From contig JADKFS010000002.1 in the NCBI GenBank assembly GCA_016717335.1, forward strand, positions 765,291-829,290: a DNA stretch of 64,000 bases, read 5' to 3'. A program made the translations under genes and the position numbers. The notes below the pieces were generated by a model, which saw nothing but the letters and a program-made list of their open reading frames with translations, had not been told where the DNA came from and ran no database searches. Below are positions 26,118 through 34,367 of this stretch, one piece after another (position 1 is the stretch's first letter; each line of letters opens with the position of its first letter). The DNA comes from Candidatus Ribeiella danica. GTDB lineage: Bacteria > Chloroflexota > Chloroflexia > Chloroflexales > Roseiflexaceae.

Positions 26118-27107
26118 CTACGAAGAGCGCCGGCGCAGCCACAGCCCGGCCACCAGCAGCCCGGCCAGGGCCGCGACGGCGCCCAGCGCGAGGGCGCCGG
26201 TGGCAAGCAGGAACAGCGCCGCGATCAGGAGCGGGATGAATAGCAGCAGCCCCGGCGCGACCTCGGGCAGCGGGAGCTGCTGCGGCCCGCTCGGCGCGTA
26301 GGTCTCGCCGGGCTCGCCGTAGCTCGAGCGCTCGACCCCCTCGCGCTGCTGGCCCTCGAACACGCCCGGCGGCAGCGGCGCGCCGGGAACGGGCCGGGTG
26401 CGCGCCTCCACACGGTACGACGCACGCCAGTCGTAGCTCGGGTCGAGCTTGCTCTGGTACAGGTGGAAGGCCGCCCGCTGGACGTAGGCCGGGTGCGCGC
26501 CGCTCAGGCCCGAGATCTCGCGGATCTCGCCCGGCGTGAAGGCCACCTCGTCGCCGTCCAGGTAGGTCTCGGTCAGCAGGCGCACCTCGGGCTGCGAGAG
26601 CGCGCCCAGCCGCAGCTCGGCAAAGCGCTCGCTCAGCAGCGGCGGCTGGCCCTCGATCGCGACGACCAGAAACAGGGCTCGGCCGCGGGCGATCCGCGCC
26701 AGCGCCTCGAGCAGAAGCTCGCCCCAGCCCGCCGCGAGCGCCCCCTGAGCATTGTCCAGCGCCAGCAGCACCGGATCGCCGGCCGCGACCAGCGCCAGCT
26801 CAAACGCCGCCAGCGTATCGCCGCGCTGGCCCAGCGCGCCGGAGACCGTCCAGTAGATCTCGGCCGGGCTCTCGGCGTGGCGCAGGTCGAGATAGTACGC
26901 CCGCAGCTCCGGCAGCTCCAGGTTGACCGACGCCGCCTGCACGATATGCGTCAGCAGCGACGACTTGCCGATGCCGGGCGGCCCGAAGATCAGCACCGGG
27001 CGGCCGGCCTCCAGGCGCTCGAAGATCTGCGAGAGCTCGCCCCAGCGGCCGGCGAAGCGCGCCGGCTCGGTGATCCGGCCGCGCTCGGTGAAAGGATTGG
27101 TCGTCAT
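26118..27107 (-). CDS. AAA/STAND-type ATPase with C-terminal membrane helices
   Basis: The 329-residue product starts MTTNPFTERGRITEPARFAG, the N-P-F entry of Chloroflexota and cyanobacterial STAND-like ATPases. Walker A is FGPPGIGKSSL (about residues 40-50); Walker B is PVLLALDNAQGA. A helical arm (LSQPEVRLLTETYLDG, GLSGAHPAYVQRAAFHLYQS) is followed by a Pro/Gly/Ser linker and two hydrophobic helices near the end (LLLFIPLLIAALFLLATGAL and AVAALAGLLVAGLWL). It is convergent with the membrane-anchored response regulator. A regulatory ATPase tethered to the membrane is a fair description; its partner is unknown. A longer start at 27161 is less likely. Confidence 0.85.
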   Translation of the reverse strand: MTTNPFTERGRITEPARFAGRWGELSQIFERLEAGRPVLIFGPPGIGKSSLLTHIVQAASVNLELPELRAYYLDLRHAESPAEIYWTVSGALGQRGDTLAAFELALVAAGDPVLLALDNAQGALAAGWGELLLEALARIARGRALFLVVAIEGQPPLLSERFAELRLGALSQPEVRLLTETYLDGDEVAFTPGEIREISGLSGAHPAYVQRAAFHLYQSKLDPSYDWRASYRVEARTRPVPGAPLPPGVFEGQQREGVERSSYGEPGETYAPSGPQQLPLPEVAPGLLLFIPLLIAALFLLATGALALGAVAALAGLLVAGLWLRRRSS

Positions 27108-27471
27108 GGCACACCCATCGGCGCGGCGCCCGCTGGCCGCGTGCGGCGGGCATTGTACCATGTTCCGGCTGCGCCGGCTGGGTTCGCGTCGCTTTGCTAT
27201 CGGGTGACGGGCGCAAGTCGCGCCGGATCACCCCAACTCCTGCCAGGGGCGGGGAAACGGCAGCTCGGCACGGGGCTTCGGCTCCGCCGAAACCCCGTGC
27301 CGAGCCACTAATCCCTCCCTCTCCCGGCGGGAGAGGGGGGCCGGGGGGTGAGGGGACACAGCGCGCCGTTTGACGCCGGCGCCGCGGCAGTGCTAGGATG
27401 CGGCGCGCCGAGACGAGCGCACGACACAGCCGGCCGCCCGGATTAAAAGCGCCCGGCGCCTGGAGACAACC
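27108..27471. other. Intergenic region between divergent genes, with a long hairpin
   Basis: Promoters for both divergent genes should lie here, but no clear -10/-35 pair is visible. A long hairpin spans 27264-27304: CTCGGCACGGGGCTTCGGC, loop TCC, then GCCGAA-ACCCCGTGCCGAG. The following CTCCCTCTCCCGGCGGGAGA stretch also folds. Such GC hairpins look like dispersed REP-type elements. Confidence 0.6.
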
Positions 27472-28146
27472 ATGTACGCCGTCATCATCGCCAACTCGCC
27501 CGACCTGGACATCGCGCCGTACGACGCGCAGATCCGCGCGGCCGACCTGCTGATCGCCGCCGACGGCGGGGCGCTCCCGCTGCTGCACGCCGGGCGCCTC
27601 CCGCGGCTGGCGATCGGCGACATGGACTCGCTCGACGCCGCGAGCCTGGCCGCCCTGGTGGGGCAGGGCGTCGAGCTGCGCCGCTACCCGCGCGACAAGG
27701 ACGAGACCGACCTGGAGCTGGCCCTGCTCTACGCGATCGGCGCCGGCGCGACCACGCTCGACGTGCTGGGCGCGCTGGGCGGCCGCTGGGATCACACCCT
27801 CGCCAACGTCGCGCTGCTGGCGCTGCCCGAGCTGCTGGGCGCGCGCGTGCGGCTGCTGGCCGACCGGCAGACCCTGTTCCTGGTGCGCGACACGGCGATC
27901 CTTGAGGGGCAGGTCGGCGATACCGTCTCGCTGCTGCCGCTCTCGGGCGCGGTGCGCGGCATCACCACCGAGGGGCTGCGCTACCCGCTGCGCGAGGCGA
28001 CCCTGAGCTTCGAGCGCGCCCGCGGCGTCAGCAACGTCCTGCTGGAGCCGCCCGGCCGCGTCAGCCTGCGCGAAGGGCTGCTGCTGATCGTCCAGCACGA
28101 CGACGGCGGGGCCTACCAGTGGCGCGGCGGCCAGATCGTCCCTTGA
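27472..28146 (+). CDS. thiN: Thiamine pyrophosphokinase
   Basis: Transfers pyrophosphate from ATP to thiamine to make the cofactor TPP, in the cytosol. The 224-residue product has the family landmarks: IAADGGALPLLHAGRLPRLA (substrate strand), IGDMDSLD, the acidic DKDETDLELALLYA metal/ATP site and GALGGRWDHTLANV. The C-terminal beta domain ends in LSFERARGVSNVLL and VSLREGLLLIVQ. Length is usual for bacterial ThiN. It stands first of three closely spaced plus-strand genes (53 bp to the next). Confidence 0.95.
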   Translation: MYAVIIANSPDLDIAPYDAQIRAADLLIAADGGALPLLHAGRLPRLAIGDMDSLDAASLAALVGQGVELRRYPRDKDETDLELALLYAIGAGATTLDVLGALGGRWDHTLANVALLALPELLGARVRLLADRQTLFLVRDTAILEGQVGDTVSLLPLSGAVRGITTEGLRYPLREATLSFERARGVSNVLLEPPGRVSLREGLLLIVQHDDGGAYQWRGGQIVP

Positions 28147-28198
28147 CCAATCATCCGACACGGCCTAGAATATGCGTGCGCAGGAGGAGGCTCACGCT

Positions 28199-28741
28199 AT
28201 GCAGGATAACAAAAAGCGCAAACTGAATCTAGGGACCGTGATCGGCTGGCTGATCTTCATTCTGGTGATCGCCGGCGGGCCGATCTTCTCGATGCTGCGG
28301 AGCGCCCTTGGCGGCACTGTAACGCTGCCGGGCAATCTTATGTCGACCGTGATTATCGGGCTGGTCGTGCTCAGCATGCTGGTCTCGATCGGGCGAGCGG
28401 TCGGCCGTGCGTCGCGCGGGCGACAGGACTCGCGGCTGCCCACAGGCAGCCCCGACCAGCCGGCGTCGTCGCCCATGCCACCATTCAGCGGGCCGACGTC
28501 GTCGCCCATGCCGCCATTTGGCGGGCCGGCGGCGCGCCAGGCCCCCACATCGAGCCCCGCGCCGACAATGCAGCCGCCCTCGGCGACGCCAATCAGCCCG
28601 CCGGTCGCGGGCCAGGAGCGGCTGCCGCGCCCGCCCAGCTTCGAGCCGATCCTCAACCCGCGCATCGTCGTCATCGGGATCGTCGGCCTGGTGCTGATTG
28701 GCGCGGTGATGCTGGCCGTGCTGCGGGTGGGCCTGCCATGA
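28199..28741 (+). CDS. Small membrane protein, Pro/Ser-rich linker
   Basis: The 180-residue product has AGGAGGAGG upstream of ATG 28199. Two hydrophobic helices near the N-terminus (GTVIGWLIFILVIAGGPIFS and STVIIGLVVLSMLVSIGRAV) are followed by an Arg-rich turn, a Pro/Ser/Met-rich linker with PMPPFSGP/PMPPFGGP repeats, and a C-terminal helix (IVVIGIVGLVLIGAVMLAVL). No family is recognised. Its stop overlaps the start of the methyltransferase gene by 4 bp (ATGA), so the two are translationally coupled. Confidence 0.8.
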   Translation: MQDNKKRKLNLGTVIGWLIFILVIAGGPIFSMLRSALGGTVTLPGNLMSTVIIGLVVLSMLVSIGRAVGRASRGRQDSRLPTGSPDQPASSPMPPFSGPTSSPMPPFGGPAARQAPTSSPAPTMQPPSATPISPPVAGQERLPRPPSFEPILNPRIVVIGIVGLVLIGAVMLAVLRVGLP

Positions 28742-29496
28742 GCCAGTTCGACGCCTTCGCGCGCTACTACGACGCCGACTACGGCGCGATCGTGGACGAC
28801 GTGGCGTTCTACCGCGAGCTGGCGCGGCGCAGCGGGGGGCGAGTGCTTGAGGTGATGTGCGGCAGCGGGCGGCTGCTGGCGCCGCTGGCGCATGCCGGCC
28901 TGCAGGTCGCCGGCGTCGACATCTCGGCCGGCATGCTGGCGCTGGCGCGCGAGCGGCTGGCCCAGGCCGGCCTGCTGAACCAGGTCGAGCTGCTTGAGGC
29001 CGACATCCGCAAGCGCGCGCCGCGCGGGCCGTTCGGGCTCGCGATCGTGGCGATCAACTCATTCATGCACCTGGCCAGCGCCGACGATCAGCTGGCCGCG
29101 CTCGGGCAGATCCACGCCGCGCTCCGGCCGGGCGGGCTGCTCGCGATCGACCTGTTCAACCCCGACCCGCGCGCGCTGGCCGAGCAGAGCGGCCAGCTGC
29201 TGCTCGACAAGCGCTTCCGGCTGGCCGACGGCACGCCTGTCCAGAAGTTCGTGGTCCAGCATGTCGACATGGCCGCGCAGACCAGCCACGTGACCTTCAT
29301 CTACGACGAGATCGACGGCGGCGGGCTGGTCCATCGCAGCACGCTGCCGTTCACCATGCGCTGGCTGTATCGCCACGAGCTGGAGCACCTGCTGGCGCGG
29401 GCCGGCTTCGCGCTGGAGGCGGTCTACGGCTCGTACGAGCTCGACGAGTACAGCGGCGCGAGCGATCTGCTGCTGTCTGTCGCGCGGCGGCTCTGA
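28738..29496 (+). CDS. Class I SAM-dependent methyltransferase
   Basis: The 252-residue product has the Rossmann motif I VLEVMCGSGRLLAPLA (about residues 36-51), motif II with the acidic end QVAGVDISAGMLALARE, post-I EADIRK and motif IV-like FGLAIVAINSFMHL. The C-terminal WLYRHELEHLLARAGF then YGSYELDEY is typical of small-molecule methyltransferases of the Methyltransf_25 group. Substrate unknown. It overlaps the preceding gene by 4 bp. A long microsatellite array follows immediately. Confidence 0.9.
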   Translation: MSQFDAFARYYDADYGAIVDDVAFYRELARRSGGRVLEVMCGSGRLLAPLAHAGLQVAGVDISAGMLALARERLAQAGLLNQVELLEADIRKRAPRGPFGLAIVAINSFMHLASADDQLAALGQIHAALRPGGLLAIDLFNPDPRALAEQSGQLLLDKRFRLADGTPVQKFVVQHVDMAAQTSHVTFIYDEIDGGGLVHRSTLPFTMRWLYRHELEHLLARAGFALEAVYGSYELDEYSGASDLLLSVARRL

Positions 29497-29511
29497 GAGC
29501 GCGGGGACGAG

Positions 29512-29746
29512 GTGACAAGGTGACAAGGTGACAAGGTGACAAGGTGACAAGGTGACAAGGTGACAAGGTGACAAGGTGACAAGGTGACAAGGTGACAAGG
29601 TGACAAGGTGACAAGGTGACAGGACTCATCCCAAGTCCCAAGCCCCAAGCCCCAAGTCCCAAGTCCCAAGCCCCAAGCCCCAAGCCCCACGCCCCACGCC
29701 CCACGCCCCACGTCCCACGTCCCACGTCCCAAGCCCCAAGCCTCAA
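29512..29746. repeat. Two adjoining microsatellites: 9-bp GTGACAAGG and 7-bp CCCAAGT/C
   Basis: Twelve uninterrupted GTGACAAGG units run from 29512 to about 29619. From about 29630 to 29746 there are about 16 seven-base units of CCCAAGT, CCCAAGC, CCCACGC and CCCACGT. The blocks lie between a stop codon and a start codon (29777). Single units of both families are found inside the coding region at 18082-18158 and 18516-18600 and in the fabD-fabF spacer. Confidence 0.95.
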
Positions 29747-29776
29747 CGGATTGGAAACAAGACAGATCACAGAGCT

Positions 29777-30295
29777 ATGCTACGAGAACGAACCATCCAG
29801 CTAGAGCGAGAGGAGCGACGGCAGCGGCGCGCGCTGATCATCTTCTCGATCGCCGTGCTGATCCTGCTGGGCCTGTGCTCGGCGATCAGCTGGCAGCTCG
29901 TCGTGCGGCCGTCCGGGCTCATCCCGGCCGGGCGCGTGAGCGACTACGCCGACAATCAGCCACACCGCATCGCCGTGCCGCAGCTCCACACCAGCAGCCT
30001 GATCGCGCGGCGCGACGAGACCCTCAGCGAGGACACGATCTTCATCCGGCGCCAGGCCGACGGGTCGTGGATCGCGCTGCTGGGCATCGACACGCTGTCG
30101 GGATGCTTCCTGTACTGGGACCAGCAGGCCGGCATGTTCCAAGACATCAACTGCCTGGGGTCGCGCTACACCCCGGAAGGCCGCTACGTCGACGGGCTCA
30201 AGAGCGGCGAGCGACCGCAGGACATGGCCCGCCTCGCGACGGAGGTGCGCGACGACCAGGTCTTCGTGCGCGACGAGCTGGCGCGCGAGCGTTGA
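29777..30295 (+). CDS. Rieske-fold-like membrane-anchored protein lacking cluster ligands
   Basis: The 172-residue product has an N-terminal charged stretch, one transmembrane helix (ALIIFSIAVLILLGLCSAIS) and an outer domain. The end of that domain, LSGCFLYWDQQAGMFQDINC then LGSRYTPEGRYVDGLKSGER, matches the cluster-binding part of Rieske proteins (C-x-H-x-G-C and C-x-x-H-G-S-x-F). The Cys positions are kept, but the expected His in both boxes is missing, so a 2Fe-2S Rieske cluster is unlikely. It may be a structural relative in an electron-transfer complex. The two Cys could form the disulphide that Rieske proteins have. Its stop codon lies within the ssrA promoter. Confidence 0.6.
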   Translation: MLRERTIQLEREERRQRRALIIFSIAVLILLGLCSAISWQLVVRPSGLIPAGRVSDYADNQPHRIAVPQLHTSSLIARRDETLSEDTIFIRRQADGSWIALLGIDTLSGCFLYWDQQAGMFQDINCLGSRYTPEGRYVDGLKSGERPQDMARLATEVRDDQVFVRDELARER

Positions 30296-30320
30296 CGCGG
30301 CCCCATCGATCTGGTATAAT
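30292..30320 (+). promoter_or_regulatory. Sigma-70-type promoter of ssrA
   Basis: TTGACG (30292-30297) and TATAAT (30315-30320) are separated by 17 bp; transcription would start near 30328-30333, where the tmRNA begins. The -35 box overlaps the stop codon of the preceding gene. Confidence 0.85.
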
Positions 30321-30332
30321 GGCAGTTGTCCT

Positions 30333-30697
30333 GGGGATGCCTGGTATCGACAGGGGAGGACGTCGTAGGTTGCAAGCCGAGCCGCCCAGTCTCGTTAAAG
30401 GGGCAACGGCAATTAACTGCCAAAAACAACAACCGCGTTGCGTTTAACCGCGTAGCGCTGGCTGCCTAACTAGGGAGCCCGTTCGCCCACTCTCACCCCG
30501 ATGGAGTGGGGTCGAACGTCAACAGTCGGGGTGCTCCCGGTGGATCGTCCGCTAGGCCGGGCTAAGATTAGCGGGCCGGCTCAAAGGTCGCCTTGTCTGT
30601 TGTGTGACCGCGAGCGACACTAAACGGCAGACTAAGCTTGTAGTAAATCTGCGGCTAACTTTTCTGGACGGGGGTTCGATTCCCCCCATCTCCACCA
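30333..30697 (+). ncRNA. ssrA: Transfer-messenger RNA
   Basis: tmRNA rescues ribosomes stalled on broken mRNA and tags the product for proteolysis, with SmpB. The 5' end GGGGATGCCTGGTATCGACA and 3' end GGGTTCGATTCCCCCCATCT followed by CCACCA form the tRNA-like part; the T-loop GTTCGATTC is present and CCA is encoded. The tag frame starts at GCC 30419 and reads AKNNNRVAFNRVALAA, then TAA at 30467, with the ALAA degron. Length 365 nt. Single-molecule type, not permuted. Confidence 0.98.
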
Positions 30698-30766
30698 ATC
30701 AGCGGTCTTCCCGCTGAATCAATTGTTAAGGTGCTCGGGCCGAAAGCTCGAATACCTTGACGGTCA

Positions 30767-30814
30767 AACACCCGGTCTTGCTTCGTTTCTCAGGCGCTGG
30801 CAAGGCCGGGTGTT
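30767..30814. terminator. Hairpin, probable bidirectional terminator
   Basis: AACACCCGG-T-CTTGC pairs with GCAAG-G-CCGGGTGTT around an 18-nt loop. It lies after ssrA and overlaps the last codons of the minus-strand HTH gene ending at 30790, so it can end transcripts from both sides. Confidence 0.6.
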
Positions 30815-30996
30815 CGTATACCCTCAGCTTGGTACTCCAAGATGTGTTGCGCATTGAGGCCGGCGGCGGCGTAGAACGCGCACAGCCGCTCGATCTTGTC
30901 GGCATCGATTCGCCGCAGCTGACTGAGCTCGATCTTGGTCAGCGTCTTGCGATCGATCCCGATCTGGGTAGCGACCTCCTCGAAGTGTTGGGTCAT
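30790..30996 (-). CDS. Small Xre-type HTH protein
   Basis: The 68-residue product contains one Cro/CI-type helix-turn-helix: FEEVATQIGIDRKTLTKIEL with a following LRRIDADKIERLCAFYAAAG. The usual first helix is short, so the protein is at the small end for the family. Its ATG overlaps the stop of the upstream gene by 4 bp (ATGA), so it is co-translated with the DUF4268-type protein. Likely an autoregulator of the pair. The C-terminus runs into the hairpin at 30767-30814. Confidence 0.8.
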   Translation of the reverse strand: MTQHFEEVATQIGIDRKTLTKIELSQLRRIDADKIERLCAFYAAAGLNAQHILEYQAEGIRTPGLASA

Positions 30997-32091
30997 GGTG
31001 TCGTATCGCGGTTTTCAACGGTGGCAAACGGGCGCTCCTCCAGGTCTGATACGCCCTGAATCTCAATGGCCACATGGGTAGGAGCCGGGCTGTGCTTGGC
31101 CGGGGGCGTGCTATCTAATGTAGCGATAGCCTCACGCGTCGGCTGCTCGAGCGCCTGGTGCAACCGAAGAATCACGTCGACGCCCCACTGGCGCAGCGCG
31201 GTCAACTCCTCTGGCGTAGCGTCAATGACGGTCGGCGTATCGTAATAGTAGGCAACGCGCGAGGCGTGTTTATCATCGATGCGTTCCCAGGCGAGCGGTG
31301 CGCCAAAAGTCGCGTCGATCTCATTGCGATGGGCATAGAGCTCATCAAAAATGTGCTTGTTACGCACCCGATCGCCAGTATCAATGTACAGATCGACGCG
31401 CGGTCGACGGGCACGCGTGAATGCGAAGGTGATGTAGCCAATTGAAGGCGATGTCGCCGGCATCTTCGTTACGGACTGCCAATAGTAGCCGACTCTACTC
31501 GACTGGTAGAGGGGAAATGTTGCGGAGTGAGCAAGTTCAGCCATCAGCGACTCGAAGAAGCGGCTGTACGCCCGCTCGCGATCCTGTAGGCGGATGAAGG
31601 TGACGTGCCCCCGCTGCAGATCGACTTCATAGGATCGCCAACCTGCGCTGAGCCATTGGTCGGCTTGTGGCCCACGTGCGGTATCGTTGGCCCACCACGA
31701 GCGATACTCGCGCGCTGACTTAGGCAGTTTGCCGCCGATGAGCTGCTCGATCTGCCCAAACGAGAGCTGAATGCGGTCCTGGTCGTCGGCCAGGTTATAG
31801 CCAGTCAGCCAGCTTGCTATAGCGCCCCTCGCTCGGCCTGGTCTGCTCGTCGACTGAGACGGCTGTGGCGGGCACGCCCCCTGCTGTTGCCGGCGCCGTA
31901 TTCGTTTGCGTTGTGTCAACCTCCTGCGCCGGGGTTTCGGCCGGCTGAGGAGGGATAACCACCGTGCGAACATCGTCGTAGTAGTCTTCGAGCCACTCAC
32001 GGCAGTGACGCAGCTCATCACGCGCGCGCGCAGTGATATCGATCTTCAGATGTGAGAGGTTGTTGCGGGTCTGACGCACAGAGTCGAGCAT
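30993..32091 (-). CDS. DUF4268/DUF7662-type protein, one frameshift
   Basis: The N-terminal part (start ATG 32091, MLDSVRQTRNNLSHLKIDIT, with EWLEDYYDDVRTVVIPPQ) runs to a stop at 31795 in one frame; the rest continues in another from about 31805. Joined, the break falls inside a DUF7662-like domain: RYSKLADWL before, then DDQDRIQLSFGQIEQLIGGK and REYRSWWANDTARGPQADQW after. The C-terminal part has YIDTGDRVRNKHIFDELYAH and RNEIDATFGAPLAWERIDDK, typical of DUF4268, a domain often found beside restriction genes. A single indel near CTGGCTGACTGGCTATAACC explains the break. Role unknown; the HTH partner and these domains suggest mobile-DNA or defence context. Confidence 0.65.
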
Positions 32092-32280
32092 TAATATCTT
32101 GCACGAAGACAATGTCCTGCACGCGTTGGCGCAAGTATAAGGAAATCTTCGCCGGTTTTCTGAATCGGGGGCACAGTGTCCGATTGGCAGGTGCATCTAT
32201 GGCTTCTATCGTGCGGGGAGGCGGTGGGATATGCACGAACTGGTTCCAATAGCACGGCTTATACCGTTCATTTTTATAAA

Positions 32281-32639
32281 GCATAGCAAGAGCGAAAACA
32301 CGAGAGGAAGTGATGATCGACGAGCTCTACGGCGCCAGCTCGATCGTCGAGCGGCTCCAGCACAGCGGCGCCTGGTACCGCGCAGTCGCGGTGGAGTGGG
32401 TGTACGTCGATCGCGCGCGACCGATCGCGCCTACCCGACGCTGATCGCGGACTACCACCGGCTCGGCGAATCAGAGCGCACCCGCGCCGAGCAGTACATG
32501 GATGAGCTGTTTACGGCGGCGGAGTCCGAGCTGCTGCGGCGCCATTTCGCCGACCGGCTCGGGATTGCGGTCAAGGTGCGCGTCATTCCAATTCCGATGC
32601 TCGCGGAGCCCGAGCCGGGATTGTTCATGGCGAACCCGG
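32281..32639 (+). pseudogene. Broken copy of the 155-aa unknown gene at 38235; direct duplication copy A
   Basis: Bases 32281-32639 are about 94% identical to 38203-38562, including the leader GCATAGCAAGAGCGAAAACA, the ribosome-binding site GAGAGGA and the start ATGATCGACGAGCTC (ATG 32313). One C is missing near 32430 (GCGCCTACC against GCGCCCTACC), which breaks the frame. The match stops abruptly at 32639, where an unrelated minus-strand fragment begins. This is a truncated duplicate. Confidence 0.8.
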
Positions 32640-32815
32640 AATCTCAGCGCGCTGCTCGGCGATGCCGTTGGCGGTCGCCGGGGGCGCGAAGGGACGGCCA
32701 CCGTGGGCGGCGGCCTGCTGGAGCAGGTGCGCCAGCGTGCGGCGGTGGGTGGCGAGGAGCGCGCGCTGGTTGGCGGTGTCGGAGCAGGAGGCGAACGCGC
32801 GAGCCGCCCAACGCC
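32640..32815 (-). pseudogene. Fragment resembling an effector-associated/helical domain
   Basis: On the minus strand one frame reads ANQRALLATHRRTLAHLLQQ then AAAHGGRPFAPPATANGIAE, similar to short N-terminal adaptor-type domains I know from Chloroflexota STAND and CHAT proteins (L-x-H-L-L-Q-Q...F-A-P-P...I-A-E). It has no start codon and its two ends meet unrelated DNA. Low-confidence remnant. From 32815 to 33286 I see no convincing gene; a plus-strand frame ending at 33165 has no recognisable domain. Confidence 0.35.
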
Positions 32816-33286
32816 TGGTGAATCAGGGGGAGCTTGACACATTCATCAGCCGCACGCGACCGTTTTTTGCGCGCAACAAGGTGAGCCCCTATCTTGCGCC
32901 CTGGTTTGATAGCGATCATGGCTGGCCCAAGCGGGAACAGCGAACGATCGAAAAAGAAGCTGGTTGCGATATTCTCGATCGCCAATGGCTCAATCAGCCA
33001 GAGGTTCGGGATCAGCGCACGCCTCCCTGGTTGTTCGTGAGAACACAGCTATATCCTCGCGTATCGACGTGCGCGGTGGAGCTTCTTGACAAGCCACGCT
33101 ACCATTATATAATGGAGCGCACATCCGTTCTACACAGGCACCAGGATCTTTTTCCTGAGGAATAGCGCTGGATCGTCATCAGCAGCCGTATCATTGATGC
33201 CCCGTCGATGCTGTTATAGACTCGATTGAGATGCCGATAGCTCTGCATTCGCCACGCCAAACGTAAAACCAACGGGAGGAGCGTCC

Positions 33287-33745
33287 ATGACCCGAGCTGC
33301 AATCGCGGAGGCGCGCGCCTTCGAAAGCTGGCACGATGAGCAGGAAGCACTCAAGCGCGCCATCGCGCCGCTCACCTCCGCACAATTGCAGCGACAGCTT
33401 CTGCCTGGTCTGCGCACGCCGGGGGGCATCGCCGAACATATCGTCTTTGGGCGCGCCCTGCATCTGAGCCGCACGCTGGGCGAGCGGGCGGCGGAACTCA
33501 CGCCGCTCCTCCGATGGGAGGCGGACGACCCACCGCACACTGCCGTCGAGATTGTGCAGGGGCTGGAACTGACCTGGCAGTTCATCACCGCTTGTCTGAT
33601 GCGCGGATCACCCACCGATGCTGTCCCTGAAGAGGAGGTACCGATCGTGCAGACGATCTGGGGGCTGCTCGACCACGACCTGCCGCACGCTGGGGAACTG
33701 TCGCTGCTGTTGGGTGCCGCTGGCCTGCCTGGGGTTGAGATCTAG
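33287..33745 (+). CDS. DinB-superfamily protein
   Basis: The 152-residue product has GGGAGGAG 7 nt before ATG 33287. It is a four-helix-bundle protein of DinB/YfiT type: HDEQEALKRAIAPLTSAQLQ, RTPGGIAEHIVFGRALHLSR with the first His ligand, and LLDHDLPHAGELSLLLGAAG near the C-terminus with the H-x3-H-x-G-E pair. Such proteins are metal-dependent thiol transferases or of unknown function. It is the first of a run of small plus-strand genes with strong ribosome-binding sites. Confidence 0.8.
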   Translation: MTRAAIAEARAFESWHDEQEALKRAIAPLTSAQLQRQLLPGLRTPGGIAEHIVFGRALHLSRTLGERAAELTPLLRWEADDPPHTAVEIVQGLELTWQFITACLMRGSPTDAVPEEEVPIVQTIWGLLDHDLPHAGELSLLLGAAGLPGVEI

Positions 33746-33881
33746 CGCGCAGGGACGTATCCTTCAGCGTCAACCAGGTGCGCGTTGCCACACCGCTCGA
33801 CCGACAGACGCGCCACCGCCGATATTGGCACTCGTGTTTGCCACGGGCTACAGACCGTAACTCAAACGCAGGAGGAACACC

Positions 33882-34367
33882 ATGCTCGTTGAAGCACAGG
33901 TCACCATCAATGGCTCCAAGACAGCGGTCTGGGCCGTAATCACCAACATCGAGCACGCTGCGGAAATCATCAGCGGAATCGAACACGTTGAGGTTGTCGA
34001 AAAACCGGCAAACGGGCTCGTCGGGCTCAAGTGGCGCGAGACCCGCATGCTCTTCGGCAAGCCAGCGACTGTGGAAAAGTGGATCACGGATGCTGCTGAG
34101 AATGAGTTCTACACAACCAGGGCAGAAGATGGTGGATTTGTCTTCGTAGCGACTATGCGTATTTCAGAGAGCAGCGGCGGCATAACGTTGACGAGTGCGC
34201 ATGAAACCAGGCCTCAGGGTATCGTTGCACGATTACAGTCGCTCCCAATGATTCTGTTCAAGGGTGTGGTGAAAAAGGCCATTCTGCAAGACCTCAACGA
34301 TTATAAGGCCACAGTTGAACAGAAACGATCGATTGCGGTCGAACGACGGCAAGGAGAGGCATCATGA
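33882..34367 (+). CDS. SRPBCC-fold protein
   Basis: The 161-residue product begins MLVEAQVTINGSKTAVWAVI TN-type, the first strand and helix of polyketide-cyclase/START-like (SRPBCC) proteins, with the later FVFVATMRISESSGGITLTS and a C-terminal amphipathic helix ending LNDYKATVEQKRS. AGGAGG lies 6 nt before the ATG. It overlaps the peptidase E gene by 4 bp, so they are a coupled pair. Ligand unknown. The 136 bp before it contain a Gln/Arg-rich non-genic stretch. Confidence 0.8.
   Translation: MLVEAQVTINGSKTAVWAVITNIEHAAEIISGIEHVEVVEKPANGLVGLKWRETRMLFGKPATVEKWITDAAENEFYTTRAEDGGFVFVATMRISESSGGITLTSAHETRPQGIVARLQSLPMILFKGVVKKAILQDLNDYKATVEQKRSIAVERRQGEAS

Noticed and set aside
32662..33165. A 167-residue plus-strand frame
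   Set aside because: It starts in the antisense of a fragment, changes composition midway and has no ribosome-binding site or recognisable domain.
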